DNA of 64,000 nucleotides from Methyloversatilis thermotolerans (GCF_000372885.1 NZ_KB889967.1:3113430-3177429), one strand, 5' to 3'; counted from the first letter of the stretch, positions 45,595 through 54,312 are shown. Made by a program: numbers and translations. Notes: generated by a model not told the origin, from the letters alone.

Positions 45595-46407
45595 ATGGAT
45601 TACCGCGCTGGCGCACTGATCGCCGCCCTGAGTTTCAGTTTTGTTCTGCCGGCCCATGCGGCCGACAAGCAGCCGGCGGCGGCGCCGCTGGCGCGCGTCA
45701 ATGGCGTGGCCATCCCGGCCTCGCTTGCCGACATGCTGGTGAAGGACCAGGCGCAGGCTTCGCAGGAAGAGAGCCCGGACAGCGCGCAACTGCGCGAGCG
45801 CGTGCGCGAGCACCTGGTGCGCATCGAGGTGCTGCAGCAGGCTGCGCGCAAGGCCGGCACGGACAAGCTGCCGGAAGTGCGTCAGCGCATCGGCTTCGCC
45901 AGCAGCGAGTTGCTGGCCAACGCCTATCTGTCACGCTGGGTGGAAGCGAATCCGATCAGCGAACAGGCTGCACGCGCGGAATATGAGCGACTGCTGAAGG
46001 AAAGCGCTGCGCCCCGCGAATACCTGTCGCGACACATCCTGGTCGAAACCGAGCAGGACGCGCTCGATGCGATTGCCAAGCTGAAGGAAGGCAAGGCTTT
46101 CGCCGATCTGGCGAGCGAGGTGTCGAAGGATCCGGGCAGCAAGGACAGCGGCGGCGAACTGGGCTGGACGCGCACCGGCGCCTTCGTGCCGGAATTCGAC
46201 GCGGCGCTGACCAAGCTGGAAAAAGGCCAGTACACGACCGAACCGGTGAAGACCGACTTCGGCTATCACATCATCCTGCTGGAAGACACGCGGGCGGTGC
46301 AGCCACCTCAATTCGAGCTGGTGAAGGAACGCCTGATGGAATCGATGAAGCAGCAGGCGGTGCAGAAGCACATCGAATCCCTGGTGAGCAAGGCAAAGAT
46401 CGAGTGA
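45595..46407 (+). CDS. Periplasmic parvulin-type peptidyl-prolyl isomerase
   Basis: 270 residues. Signal peptide up to AHA, an N-terminal helical chaperone part (residues 25-135) and a parvulin domain: SRHILVETEQDALDAIAKL, SKDPGSKDSGGELGW, TDFGYHIILLED. Similar to PrsA/SurA-like foldases of the envelope. GAGG 9 bp upstream supports the start. Divergent from olsB; convergent with the phosphatase gene. Confidence 0.92.
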   Translation: MDYRAGALIAALSFSFVLPAHAADKQPAAAPLARVNGVAIPASLADMLVKDQAQASQEESPDSAQLRERVREHLVRIEVLQQAARKAGTDKLPEVRQRIGFASSELLANAYLSRWVEANPISEQAARAEYERLLKESAAPREYLSRHILVETEQDALDAIAKLKEGKAFADLASEVSKDPGSKDSGGELGWTRTGAFVPEFDAALTKLEKGQYTTEPVKTDFGYHIILLEDTRAVQPPQFELVKERLMESMKQQAVQKHIESLVSKAKIE

Positions 46408-46420
46408 AGCAGCGGGCCGT

Positions 46421-48187
46421 TCAGGCCGGCCCGTTGTAACGCAGCGCCAGCAGCGTCACGTCGTCCGACGGCGACCTGCCGGCGCAGAACTGCTGCATCG
46501 ATTGCCGCACCGCTTCGATTGCGCCGGGTGCGCCGCAGACTCCGGCCAGCGTGGCCAGCAGGCGCTGTTCGCCGTACAGCTCGCCGCGTCCGTTCAGCGC
46601 CTCGGTCACGCCATCGGTATAGAGCACCAGCAGATCGCCCGGACCGAGCTGGGTTTCGCCCAGGCTGTAATCGATGGTCGGATCGATCCCGGCGATCGGG
46701 TTGCGCGGCACCTTGAGCAAGGCCGGCGTGTGGCGGGTACGCAGCAGCACCGGCCGCAGATGGCCCGCATTGGCGTAGCGCAGGCTGCCGCTGCGCGTAT
46801 CGAGCAGCGCGATGAACAGGCTGGCGAACAGCATGCGTTCATTGTTCAGCGCGAGCTTGCGGTTGGTCCGTTCCATCACCCGTTCGAGGTGGCCCTTCTG
46901 GCCCTGCTTGCGCGCCGCTTCCGCGCGCAGCGTGGTGAGCGTGCGCATCATGAGCAGGGCGGCCGGCATGCCCTTTCCGCACACATCGCCGATGGCGACG
47001 AAGACGCGATGTTCATCGATGAAGAAGGCATCGAAGAAGTCGCCGCCGATTTCCTGGGCCTGCTGGATGCTGGCTTCGCATTCGATTTCCGGATGTTCGG
47101 CGAACATGGGCGAACGCATCGGCAGCATGCCTGACTGGATTTCCCGCGCGGTGCGCAGTTCAGACTGAAGGCGCTCGAGCAGCATCGACGCACGCACCTG
47201 TTCCACCGTCTGCTGATTGGCACGGCGCATGCGACCGGCCATCAGCCGCAGCAGGTTGCGCGCGACCTGGGGCAGTGGCAGCAGTTCGGAAAAGAAGGTG
47301 TGGGCATCGATGAGCAGCAGTCGTGTGCCGGGCTCGGCGACCACCCAGGCGGAGGCCGGTTCGCCGTCGATGATGGACAGTTCGCCCGCACATTCTCCGC
47401 GACCGATGAAACTCACCCCGCTCAGCGACGGCTCCCGCGCCGGATCTTCAAGATGCACGCGCAGCCGTCCTTCGATGACCAGCGCCACATGATCGTTGTG
47501 CATGCCGGGCGACAGCACGATGTACTCATCCGGGTAGTCGCGCTGCGCGCAATGCGCAAGCACGCCCTCGATCAGCGCATAGGGCACGTCGCGGAACAGT
47601 TCCAGCCGTGAAATGAAGCCGAGTGCGCGGCGCTCCAGGCCGCTGCGCTCGTCCCGTTCAACCATTCCCAGCCGGGCGCGCTGGACCGGAAAGGCGGGCG
47701 CCTGCTGGCGCCGCCGCTCGATGCCGCGCCGGATCGGCGTGCGCGGTCCGCGTTCGTTACGGCCGGGACGGGTCCAGGCCAGCGTGACCTGGTTGCGCCC
47801 GCTGGCGCGTTCGTAACTGACCTGTTCGGCGAACTGGCGCACCAGGTGTACGCCCAGGCCGCCCAGGCTCGCTGCCTCCAGCGTCGCCGGCGGCACCGGT
47901 TCGGGCAGCGAAAGCGGGTCGAATTCGCGGCCGTCGTCGGCCACCACCAGCTTGACCGACTGCGGTTCGAGGATCAGATCGAGTGCGATCGTATGCGGCG
48001 CTTCGTCATCGAAGGCGTAGTTCACGATGTTGGCGACCAGCTCCGACGCGCACAGGTCGAGCCGGAACACCAGTTCGCTGCCCAGATCGAAAGTGTCGCC
48101 CAGCGAACGCAGCCAGGCGCTCGCCGCAGAAATGGCGCCACTGTCGTTGATCAGCCGCAGGCTGCGGCGCGCGTGGGCGCTATGCAC
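46421..48187 (-). CDS. SpoIIE-family serine phosphatase fused to an HATPase and a cNMP-binding domain
   Basis: 588 residues, three modules. Residues ~15-135: RsbW-like HATPase with ELVANIVNYAF (N-box) and DDGREFDP plus GGLGVHLVRQF. Residues ~195-310: cyclic-nucleotide-binding-like beta barrel (LALVIEGRLRVHL region, IGRGECAGELSIIDGEPASAWV). Residues ~370-585: PP2C-type phosphatase (EIGGDFFDAF, VAIGDVCGKGMPAALLM, LVLYTDGVTEA, SPSDDVTLLALRY), with the metal-binding Asps present. One protein thus may both phosphorylate and dephosphorylate a STAS partner; the STAS gene is 27 bp upstream. Output unknown. Confidence 0.9.
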   Translation of the reverse strand: MHSAHARRSLRLINDSGAISAASAWLRSLGDTFDLGSELVFRLDLCASELVANIVNYAFDDEAPHTIALDLILEPQSVKLVVADDGREFDPLSLPEPVPPATLEAASLGGLGVHLVRQFAEQVSYERASGRNQVTLAWTRPGRNERGPRTPIRRGIERRRQQAPAFPVQRARLGMVERDERSGLERRALGFISRLELFRDVPYALIEGVLAHCAQRDYPDEYIVLSPGMHNDHVALVIEGRLRVHLEDPAREPSLSGVSFIGRGECAGELSIIDGEPASAWVVAEPGTRLLLIDAHTFFSELLPLPQVARNLLRLMAGRMRRANQQTVEQVRASMLLERLQSELRTAREIQSGMLPMRSPMFAEHPEIECEASIQQAQEIGGDFFDAFFIDEHRVFVAIGDVCGKGMPAALLMMRTLTTLRAEAARKQGQKGHLERVMERTNRKLALNNERMLFASLFIALLDTRSGSLRYANAGHLRPVLLRTRHTPALLKVPRNPIAGIDPTIDYSLGETQLGPGDLLVLYTDGVTEALNGRGELYGEQRLLATLAGVCGAPGAIEAVRQSMQQFCAGRSPSDDVTLLALRYNGPA

Positions 48188-48214
48188 CGCACGCTCCGCC
48201 GGAGGCTGGATCGG

Positions 48215-48556
48215 TCAGTCCGCCAGAGCGGCCAGCGCGCTTTCCAGGTCGTCGCACAATGTCAGCAACTGGTCCACGCCGGCGGTCTGCAGTACGCGAC
48301 GTATCATGGGTTGAGCGCCGAACATGACGAGCCGGCCACCGCGCGCCGCCTGTCCGCGCGCCGCGGACAGCAGAGTGCGGATGCCTATCGATGCGAGGAA
48401 GCTCACGCCCGACAGATCGACCGCGATCTTCGCGGGATGAGTGCTGGTGGCGTAGATGAAGGGCTGGTCCAGCGCTTCCGTGCCTTCGATATCGAGCCGG
48501 CCGTCCAGCCGGATCAGGGTGACGCCGCCTTCCAGCGGCTGGCTGTCCATCTTCAT
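48215..48556 (-). CDS. STAS-domain anti-sigma factor antagonist
   Basis: 113 residues. STAS fold, with the phospho-acceptor motif DLSGVSFLASIGIRTLL in which a serine (ASIG) is the usual phosphorylation site. Normally phosphorylated by a kinase HATPase and reactivated by a PP2C phosphatase. AGGAG 7 bp upstream fixes the ATG at 48556. First gene of the pair with the HATPase/SpoIIE fusion. Confidence 0.9.
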   Translation of the reverse strand: MKMDSQPLEGGVTLIRLDGRLDIEGTEALDQPFIYATSTHPAKIAVDLSGVSFLASIGIRTLLSAARGQAARGGRLVMFGAQPMIRRVLQTAGVDQLLTLCDDLESALAALAD

Positions 48557-48647
48557 GCAGGTGCTCCTGAATTGGGCGGCCGCGCGCGCGCATGCGCATG
48601 GCCGGACCGTCAGCTTGTTTCATTGGCATGTCAGGCGTGTGACAGCG

Positions 48648-49277
48648 TCAGCGTTCTTCGCGTGGCTCGCCCCAGCGCGGCAGCAGCGCGTGCGGGATGC
48701 GCAACTGGTCGAGGATGCGTGCGACCACGAAATCGACCAGATCGGCAATGCTTTGCGGCTTCTGGTAGAAACCGGGCGACGGCGGCAGGATGACTACGCC
48801 GTTGCGCGACAGGCCCAGCATGTTCTCGAGATGCAGCGTGGAAAAAGGCGTCTCGCGGGGTACCAGGATGAGGGTGCGTCTTTCCTTCATCACCACGTCG
48901 GCGGCGCGTTCGATCAGGTTCGAGGCCAGACCGTGTGCGATGGCCGCCAGCGTGCCCATGGAGCAGGGGCACACCACCATGGCGTCGGGCGGGTTCGAGC
49001 CGGAGGCGGGCGGGCAGTTCCAGTCCTCGCGGCCGAATACCTCGAGTTGCCCCGGTGCGGCGCCGAAAAGGGCGGCGAGTTCGCGTGCCGCCTGCTGCGG
49101 CTGCACCGGCAGCACCCGTTCGCTCTCCTGGCTGGCCACGATTTGTGCCACCTGCGAGTACACCACCCATACCCGGCAACCGCTGGTCACCAGCATTTCG
49201 ATCAGTCGCAGGCCGTAAGGCATGCCGGATGCACCGGTCAGCGCGACCAGGATGGTGGGAGCGTGCGATGAAGTCAT
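48648..49277 (-). CDS. ubiX: Flavin prenyltransferase UbiX
   Basis: 209 residues. Adds a dimethylallyl group to FMN to make prenyl-FMN, the cofactor of UbiD decarboxylases in ubiquinone synthesis. Marks: ILVALTGASGMPYGLRLIE at the start, CPCSMGTLAAIAHGLASNLI, LVPRETPFSTLHLENM and PPSPGFYQKPQSI. Overlaps the Gx transporter gene by 4 bp (ATGA) as the last gene of the unit. ubiD is not in this window. Confidence 0.95.
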   Translation of the reverse strand: MTSSHAPTILVALTGASGMPYGLRLIEMLVTSGCRVWVVYSQVAQIVASQESERVLPVQPQQAARELAALFGAAPGQLEVFGREDWNCPPASGSNPPDAMVVCPCSMGTLAAIAHGLASNLIERAADVVMKERRTLILVPRETPFSTLHLENMLGLSRNGVVILPPSPGFYQKPQSIADLVDFVVARILDQLRIPHALLPRWGEPREER

Positions 49278-49798
49278 GCCCCATTGTCCCGCAACAAGCG
49301 CGCCGCCACCACGCCATTGACGACGCCGAACAGCAGGGCGGCGGCGAAGAACACCGGTGCGAGGTTGAACAGGCCGTCGTGCGGCACCAGCCACAGTCTG
49401 GCCAGTAGCAGTTGGCCGCTCATGTGGGCGAACGCTGCCGCCACCGACAGACCGACCGGACCCAGCCAGCGCGAAGGGACGGTGCTCAGTGCGCCAAGCA
49501 CGGCAAGACTGCACAATGCGCCGCAGGCCGACAGGAAGAAACCGGGCGCCAGGAACTGGCCGGCGAGAAGCGATGCCGCCACGACGCGCAAGGCATTCAC
49601 CCAGGCGGCGTCGCGCCAGCCGTGCCGGCTGAGGACCAGCAGGATGATGATGTTGGCCAGGCCCGGTTTCACGCCGGGCAGCGGACTGGGAATGGCCGCC
49701 TCGACCAGGGAGGCGGCGATGGCGGCGGCGGCGTAGCGCGCGAGGCGCCGGTCGCGCGGGCTGGGCCGGACCTCGATCTGTCGGGCAGTTGCATCCAT
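49274..49798 (-). CDS. Gx transporter family membrane protein
   Basis: 174 residues, hydrophobic with about five helices. It resembles the 'heptaprenyl diphosphate synthase component I / Gx transporter' family, with VEAAIPSPLPGVKPGLANII as the typical start of the domain. Relatives are ECF-like S-component membrane proteins; the substrate is not established. Its ATG overlaps the stop of the NusG-II gene by one base, and its stop overlaps ubiX. Confidence 0.8.
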   Translation of the reverse strand: MDATARQIEVRPSPRDRRLARYAAAAIAASLVEAAIPSPLPGVKPGLANIIILLVLSRHGWRDAAWVNALRVVAASLLAGQFLAPGFFLSACGALCSLAVLGALSTVPSRWLGPVGLSVAAAFAHMSGQLLLARLWLVPHDGLFNLAPVFFAAALLFGVVNGVVAARLLRDNGA

Positions 49799-50175
49799 CA
49801 GAACGCCACCGTGTCCTGGTCGCTGCCCGGGCCCACAAGCTGCAGCGTCAGATGGCTGGGCGCGCACACCGCCACCGAACCGGCCCGGTTGAGCCACCCC
49901 TGGTGTACGCAGTACTGGCGTGGACCCGGATCGCGCGCGATGCGCGCGCGGCCCGCATCGACCTCGATCACCGTGGGGCCGCCCTGCGCCGCCAGCGCAC
50001 CGTCGATCTCGATGCGGTGCCTGCCCACGAGTGGCAGTTCCGCAACGATGCGGCCGTCCAGTCTTACCTGGGCGACGGTGGGCGACGGTTTTCCCCACTG
50101 CAGCGCAGCGGTCCACAGCGTGAGCGCAAGTCCCGCGGCAACCATGAGCCAGTCGCCCGGCTTCACGCCATTCAC
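49798..50175 (-). CDS. NusG domain II-containing membrane-anchored protein
   Basis: 125 residues. One N-terminal membrane helix (WLMVAAGLALTLWTAALQW) and a NusG-II-like beta domain with PTVIEVDAGRARIARDPG, QYCVHQGWLNRAG and CAPSHLTLQLVG, as in the small proteins that commonly precede Gx transporters. The start is a GTG at 50175 that overlaps the rapZ stop by 4 bp. Function unknown; a role with the transporter is inferred from the pairing. Confidence 0.8.
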   Translation of the reverse strand: MNGVKPGDWLMVAAGLALTLWTAALQWGKPSPTVAQVRLDGRIVAELPLVGRHRIEIDGALAAQGGPTVIEVDAGRARIARDPGPRQYCVHQGWLNRAGSVAVCAPSHLTLQLVGPGSDQDTVAF

Positions 50176-51044
50176 TTGCTGCTGGCGTCCAGCGAGCGGT
50201 GGCGCAGCAGCACGCGCGCCGCGCTGCGGAAGTGATCGGCCAGCCATTGTGCAAGATAGACCGAGCGGTGCTGGCCACCGGTACAACCGATCGCCACCGT
50301 CAGGTAGCTGCGGCTGTCCTTGACGTAGCAGGGCAGCCAGTCGCGCACGAAGCGCGCAATGTCGTCGCGCATGCGCAATACGTCGGCGCTGCGCTCGAGA
50401 AAATCGATCACCGGCGGGTCATACCCGGTCTGCGGCCGCAATACCGGGTCGTAGAACGGATTGGGCAGGCAGCGTACGTCGAACACCAGGTCCGCATCCA
50501 GCGGAATGCCGTGCTTGTAGCCGAAGGACTCGAACATGAGGGTAAGCCCCGAACCTTCGTCGATCTGCACCAGTTCGCGTACCCACTTGCGCAGTACCGC
50601 CGACGGCAGATCGCTGGTGTCGATGCGATGGCCGAGTGCGACGATGGGCGCCAGCATGTCGCGCTCGCGCCGGATCGCTTCGCCGAGAGAGGTCTGGTCA
50701 TTGCCCAGCGGATGGCGGCGGCGCGTTTCCGAGAAACGGGCGATCAGGGTTTCGTCGCGCGCATCCAGGAACAGCGTTTGCATCTGCGTGCCGTTGCGCA
50801 GCACGCCCAGCATGGGGGGCAGCGCGGTCATGCTCTTGCCGGATCGCACATCGACCGCGATTGCCACCTTGCTGTAGCCGGCGTCCCGCAGATGTCCGAC
50901 GAGCTGCGGCAGCAAAGGCACCGGGAGGTTGTCGACGCAGAAGAAGCCGGCGTCCTCCAGTACGTTGAGTGCGACGCTCTTGCCGGAACCGGACATGCCG
51001 GTGATCAGTACCAGGCGCATCGCGCCGCGACGGGGTTCACTCAC
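50172..51044 (-). CDS. rapZ: RNase adapter protein RapZ
   Basis: 290 residues. P-loop GMSGSGKS at residues 16-23, Walker B-like region, and a C-terminal phosphosugar-binding domain with IGCTGGQHRSVYLAQWLADH. In enterobacteria RapZ links glucosamine-6-phosphate level to sRNA decay; in other groups its target is less clear. Start GTG at 51044, with AGGTGA 8 bp upstream. First gene of the overlapping set ending with ubiX. No PTS or hprK gene is adjacent in the window, though rapZ is often near them. Confidence 0.93.
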   Translation of the reverse strand: MSEPRRGAMRLVLITGMSGSGKSVALNVLEDAGFFCVDNLPVPLLPQLVGHLRDAGYSKVAIAVDVRSGKSMTALPPMLGVLRNGTQMQTLFLDARDETLIARFSETRRRHPLGNDQTSLGEAIRRERDMLAPIVALGHRIDTSDLPSAVLRKWVRELVQIDEGSGLTLMFESFGYKHGIPLDADLVFDVRCLPNPFYDPVLRPQTGYDPPVIDFLERSADVLRMRDDIARFVRDWLPCYVKDSRSYLTVAIGCTGGQHRSVYLAQWLADHFRSAARVLLRHRSLDASSK

Positions 51045-51272
51045 AGTGCTTCACCTGCCGGAAAGTCATGCTCATGCAAAATGAATCGTTGACACCACGC
51101 GTCTGGAAACTACCCTTACAGGGTGTGGTCAGACAAACGATAGCGCACCTGGCCGGATGCGTCCCGCGAGGGACCCCCCGTCCGGCACGAGGTTCGCAAT
51201 GTTCGTAACGTCCCGCTGCATCCGGACACCCAATTGCCGTGTATCCGGGACACCCGAGCGGAGGTGTACACC

Positions 51273-51446
51273 ATGCGATATCTGAGACTTCAGCGCAGCC
51301 AGGCGAACCGCCGCAGGGCCGAGCGTGAAGCCGAACGCAATTCTCTCCAGGCGGCCCGTCCGCCGCAAATGCCCGCCGACAGTGCCGAACGCGAGGCACC
51401 GAGCAGCGGTCAGCCACCGGAAGGTCGCCGCCGTCGGTCGAACTGA
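51273..51446 (+). CDS. Possible small basic protein
   Basis: 57 residues, rich in Arg, Gln and Ala (MRYLRLQRSQANRRRAERE at the start). The only support is a good ribosome site, GGAGG 8 bp before the ATG, and reading in a gap of suitable size between divergent/convergent genes. No family recognised; it may be a chance frame. Confidence 0.35.
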   Translation: MRYLRLQRSQANRRRAEREAERNSLQAARPPQMPADSAEREAPSSGQPPEGRRRRSN

Positions 51447-51476
51447 ATCGGGGGACGCCGGCTTCGCCGTCAGCCG

Positions 51477-51671
51477 TCAGCGCGTCGGTTCGACGAATCG
51501 TTCGCGCGTGCCCGCGGATTCTCTGTCGGCGATCTGCGCCAGTATCTGCAGCTTCTGGCGGTCGCTTGCCGTGCCCCAGACAGCGATTTCGTCACGCGAG
51601 CGCAGACAGCCCACGCAAAGTCCGCTGATCCGGTCCAGAGTACACACGCCGGTACAGGGTGATGCGATCAT
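51477..51671 (-). CDS. DUF1289 protein
   Basis: 64 residues. The DUF1289 Cys motif SPCTGVCTLD...GLCVGCLRSRDEIAVW is complete. Probably binds a metal; function unknown. The ATG at 51671 overlaps the stop of the HMG-CoA lyase gene (ATGA), so it is co-translated. Confidence 0.85.
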   Translation of the reverse strand: MIASPCTGVCTLDRISGLCVGCLRSRDEIAVWGTASDRQKLQILAQIADRESAGTRERFVEPTR

Positions 51672-52582
51672 CCAATCCTCCCGCTTCCCCGATGCGCCCG
51701 CGCGACGCGCGAAGCCGGGGGGCGGCCGAGTCGCGCGCTGATCCAGCACGCGGTATCGACCAGTTCATCCAGTGCCACGCCGGTTTCGATACCGGCGCCC
51801 GACAGCATATACACCACATCTTCGGTTGCCACATTACCGCTTGCGCCGGGCGCGAACGGGCAGCCACCGAGGCCGCCGACCGATGCATCGAATACGCTGA
51901 CGCCGGACAGCAGTGCCGCATAGACATTGGCCACGCCCATGCCCCAGGTATCGTGGAAGTGTCCGGCCAGGCGGTCGGTCGGTACCCGGCGCGACACCAG
52001 ATCGAACAGGCGCCTGATCTGTTCCGGCGTGCCTGTGCCCGTCGTGTCCCCCAGGCTGACTTCGTAGCAGCCCATGTCCATCAGGCGCTGCGCCAGGTCC
52101 GCCACGCGTTCCGCGGCGACCGGACCTTCATACGGGCAAGTGGCGACGCAGGACAGATAGCCCCGCACACGCACCCCGGCATCCAGCGCGCGCCGAGCGA
52201 CGCCGGACAGGCGCTGCAGCGACTCGGCGACGCTGCAGGCGGTATTGCGCTGCGAGAAGGTTTCCGACACCGCGGTGAACACGGCAATGTCGCGACAGCC
52301 CGCAGCCAGTGCCGCGTCGAGGCCCGTATCGTTCGGAACCAGACAGGGAAAGTGCACGCCTTCCGGCGCCGGCAGGCGGCGCGCCAGATCGCCACTGCCG
52401 GCCATATTCGGCACGCGTCGGGGCGACACGAAGGCGCCGGCCTCGATGTCCCGCAAACCGCAATCCATCAGCCGCCGAACGAGTTCGAGGCGGGTATCGA
52501 TGTCGAGCGCGACCGCTTCGTTCTGCAGGCCGTCGCGCGGGCCGACTTCGACGATGCGCGCCCGTGCCGGCAACGCGGACAT
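51668..52582 (-). CDS. Hydroxymethylglutaryl-CoA lyase
   Basis: 304 residues, cleaves HMG-CoA to acetyl-CoA and acetoacetate at the end of leucine breakdown. TIM barrel: EVGPRDGLQNE at residues 12-22 with catalytic R/D, HFHDTWGMGVANVYAAL with metal ligands, and active-site Cys in GGLGGCPFAPGASGN. Its ATG overlaps the stop of the upstream crotonase gene by one base. Together they point to leucine/isovalerate catabolism, though the dehydrogenase and carboxylase genes are not here. Confidence 0.93.
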   Translation of the reverse strand: MSALPARARIVEVGPRDGLQNEAVALDIDTRLELVRRLMDCGLRDIEAGAFVSPRRVPNMAGSGDLARRLPAPEGVHFPCLVPNDTGLDAALAAGCRDIAVFTAVSETFSQRNTACSVAESLQRLSGVARRALDAGVRVRGYLSCVATCPYEGPVAAERVADLAQRLMDMGCYEVSLGDTTGTGTPEQIRRLFDLVSRRVPTDRLAGHFHDTWGMGVANVYAALLSGVSVFDASVGGLGGCPFAPGASGNVATEDVVYMLSGAGIETGVALDELVDTACWISARLGRPPASRVARAHRGSGRIG

Positions 52583-53376
52583 CAGCTCGCGAGACCCGGC
52601 ACCCAGCCCGGCCGGCGTCGGGCGAGCAGTGCATCCAGCCCTTCCTGCGCCTCGGCGCCGGCATCGAGCCGGTTTTCCATCTCGACCACGTGGTCCAGTG
52701 TCTTGTCGTCGGCACGCGGCCGCCCGAGGGCGCGCACCAGCGCGCGGATCTGCTGCTGCGCGCGCGGGCCGCCGAGCAGAAGCGCGTCGACGATTTCGCC
52801 GATCGCCTCATCGAGGTCGTTCGCCGAAGCGACGATTTCCGATACCAGGCCGATGCGATAGGCCTCGGATGCGGAAAAGCGTTCACCGGTCAGGAAATAG
52901 CGCCGTGTGCGTGCCGGACCGAGCGCCGCCATCACGTGAGGAGCGATCACCGCCGACACCCGACCGGTGCGCACTGCGTCGAACGCGAAATGGGCGTCGA
53001 AGCTGGCGACAGCGACGTCGCACGCGGCGAGCAGGCCGGCACCGATGCCGACCGCGGTTCCCTGCACGCGGGCGACCACCGGGCGGGGGCATTCGCCCAG
53101 CGCGCGCATGAGGCGGGCGACTGCCGCGGGTTCGACTGCCATCAGACCGTGGCGGTCGAGCTCCAGCGGATCGGTGCCGATGCAGAAACTGTCACCGAGC
53201 GCCGACAGCACCAGCACACGCACGTCGCTGCGTTCCACCATGCCTTCGATCGCGGCGATCAGCGATTCCGCCAGCGAGGCGTCGAGAAGATTGTGGCAGT
53301 CGGGCCTGTTCAGCGTAATGATGCCGATGCCGTCCGCGCATTCGGTCAGGACCAGCGCATCGCGGTGTCCGATCAA
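52582..53376 (-). CDS. Enoyl-CoA hydratase/isomerase family protein
   Basis: 264 residues, crotonase fold. ADGIGIITLNRPDCHNLLD is the N-terminal mark and VQGTAVGIGAGLLAACDVAV forms the first oxyanion-hole loop. It resembles methylglutaconyl-CoA hydratase, fitting its place before HMG-CoA lyase. However, where those enzymes have FSEVRLGL this one reads FDAVRTGR, so the catalytic glutamate is replaced by alanine, with an aspartate one residue earlier. The usual FCAGADL-type motif is also altered (FCIGTDPL). Activity may differ or be lost. Confidence 0.85.
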   Translation of the reverse strand: MIGHRDALVLTECADGIGIITLNRPDCHNLLDASLAESLIAAIEGMVERSDVRVLVLSALGDSFCIGTDPLELDRHGLMAVEPAAVARLMRALGECPRPVVARVQGTAVGIGAGLLAACDVAVASFDAHFAFDAVRTGRVSAVIAPHVMAALGPARTRRYFLTGERFSASEAYRIGLVSEIVASANDLDEAIGEIVDALLLGGPRAQQQIRALVRALGRPRADDKTLDHVVEMENRLDAGAEAQEGLDALLARRRPGWVPGLAS

Positions 53377-53756
53377 GGGGCCGTCCCCTGCACCAGCGAA
53401 CCACCGAGGGCGCGCAGCGGCGCGCCCAGTTCGAACCCGGGCATCACGACTTCATCGTCGATTGCGTAAAGCTGGCAGGGCAGCCCCTGCGCTTCGCAGG
53501 CGGACAGCGCTTCGCGCACCGCGCCGTCGCCAGCGTGCCACGCCCACTCGCCATTCATGTTCAGCGCGAAGGCGCGGGGTCGCATGGTCACCTGCAGGAA
53601 GCGGCCATAGCCGGCGCGACCGTTGTCGTCGAGCAAAGGTACCGCTTCGATGAGATCGACCGGGCGCAGCCAGTCATTGCTTTCGGCCTGGCTTGCCGAC
53701 CAGGGCAGGGCCAGCACGATGCAGGCAAACACGAGGCGCGTCCGTTCAGGCTTCAT
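53373..53756 (-). CDS. Secreted hypothetical protein
   Basis: 127 residues: signal peptide to about SQA (MKPERTRLVFACIVLALPWSASQA in the precursor, given here as MKPERTRLVF...SQA), then a small domain with one cysteine pair (ACEAQGLPC). No family recognised. The stop overlaps the crotonase start (ATGA), and its start lies inside the end of the LOG gene, so all are read as one unit. Start could be 53756 or 53762. Confidence 0.6.
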   Translation of the reverse strand: MKPERTRLVFACIVLALPWSASQAESNDWLRPVDLIEAVPLLDDNGRAGYGRFLQVTMRPRAFALNMNGEWAWHAGDGAVREALSACEAQGLPCQLYAIDDEVVMPGFELGAPLRALGGSLVQGTAP

Positions 53757-54312
53757 GCGCATTCACTCCCGAAATCCTTCCGGCCGCCAGCCGTTCGAGC
53801 AGGCGGGACGGATCGTCGTCCGAAACAATCAGCTGGCGATGAGACTGGCTGAGAAAACCTTCGTGGGTCGCCCGGTCGAACATCGCGAGCAAGGGGTCGA
53901 AGTAGCCGGCGATATTGAGCAACCCACAGGGTTTACGGTGCAAACCGAGCTGCGCCCAGGTCAGAATTTCGCACAACTCGTCCAGAGTGCCAAAACCGCC
54001 CGGTGCCGCAACAAAAAAATCGGCCAGGTCGGCCATCAGCGCCTTGCGGGTATGCATGCTGTCGACCACGTGCAACTGGCTCAGACCCTGGTGCGCAACC
54101 TCGCGCTCGAGCAGGTGCTGCGGGATGACGCCGATCACTTCGCCGCCCTGTTCCAGCGCGCTGTCGGCGATGACACCCATGAGCCCGATATTGCCGCCGC
54201 CGTAGACCAGGCCGTGACCCTGCGACGCGATCAGCCGGCCGAACCGGCGCGCGGTGTCGGCATGGATGGGTGCGTCGCCGGTGCGCGAACCGCAGAATAC
54301 ACAGACACGCAT
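53746..54312 (-). CDS. LOG-family nucleotide 5'-monophosphate phosphoribohydrolase
   Basis: 188 residues. Releases a base from nucleoside monophosphates; plant and bacterial relatives activate cytokinins. Marks: VCVFCGSR at the start, GLVYGGGNIGLMGVIADSA and the active-site PGGFGTLDELCEILTW. The start is ATG 54312; a GTG two codons earlier at 54318 is possible. First gene of the operon LOG - secreted protein - crotonase - HMG-CoA lyase - DUF1289. Confidence 0.9.
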   Translation of the reverse strand: MRVCVFCGSRTGDAPIHADTARRFGRLIASQGHGLVYGGGNIGLMGVIADSALEQGGEVIGVIPQHLLEREVAHQGLSQLHVVDSMHTRKALMADLADFFVAAPGGFGTLDELCEILTWAQLGLHRKPCGLLNIAGYFDPLLAMFDRATHEGFLSQSHRQLIVSDDDPSRLLERLAAGRISGVNAHEA

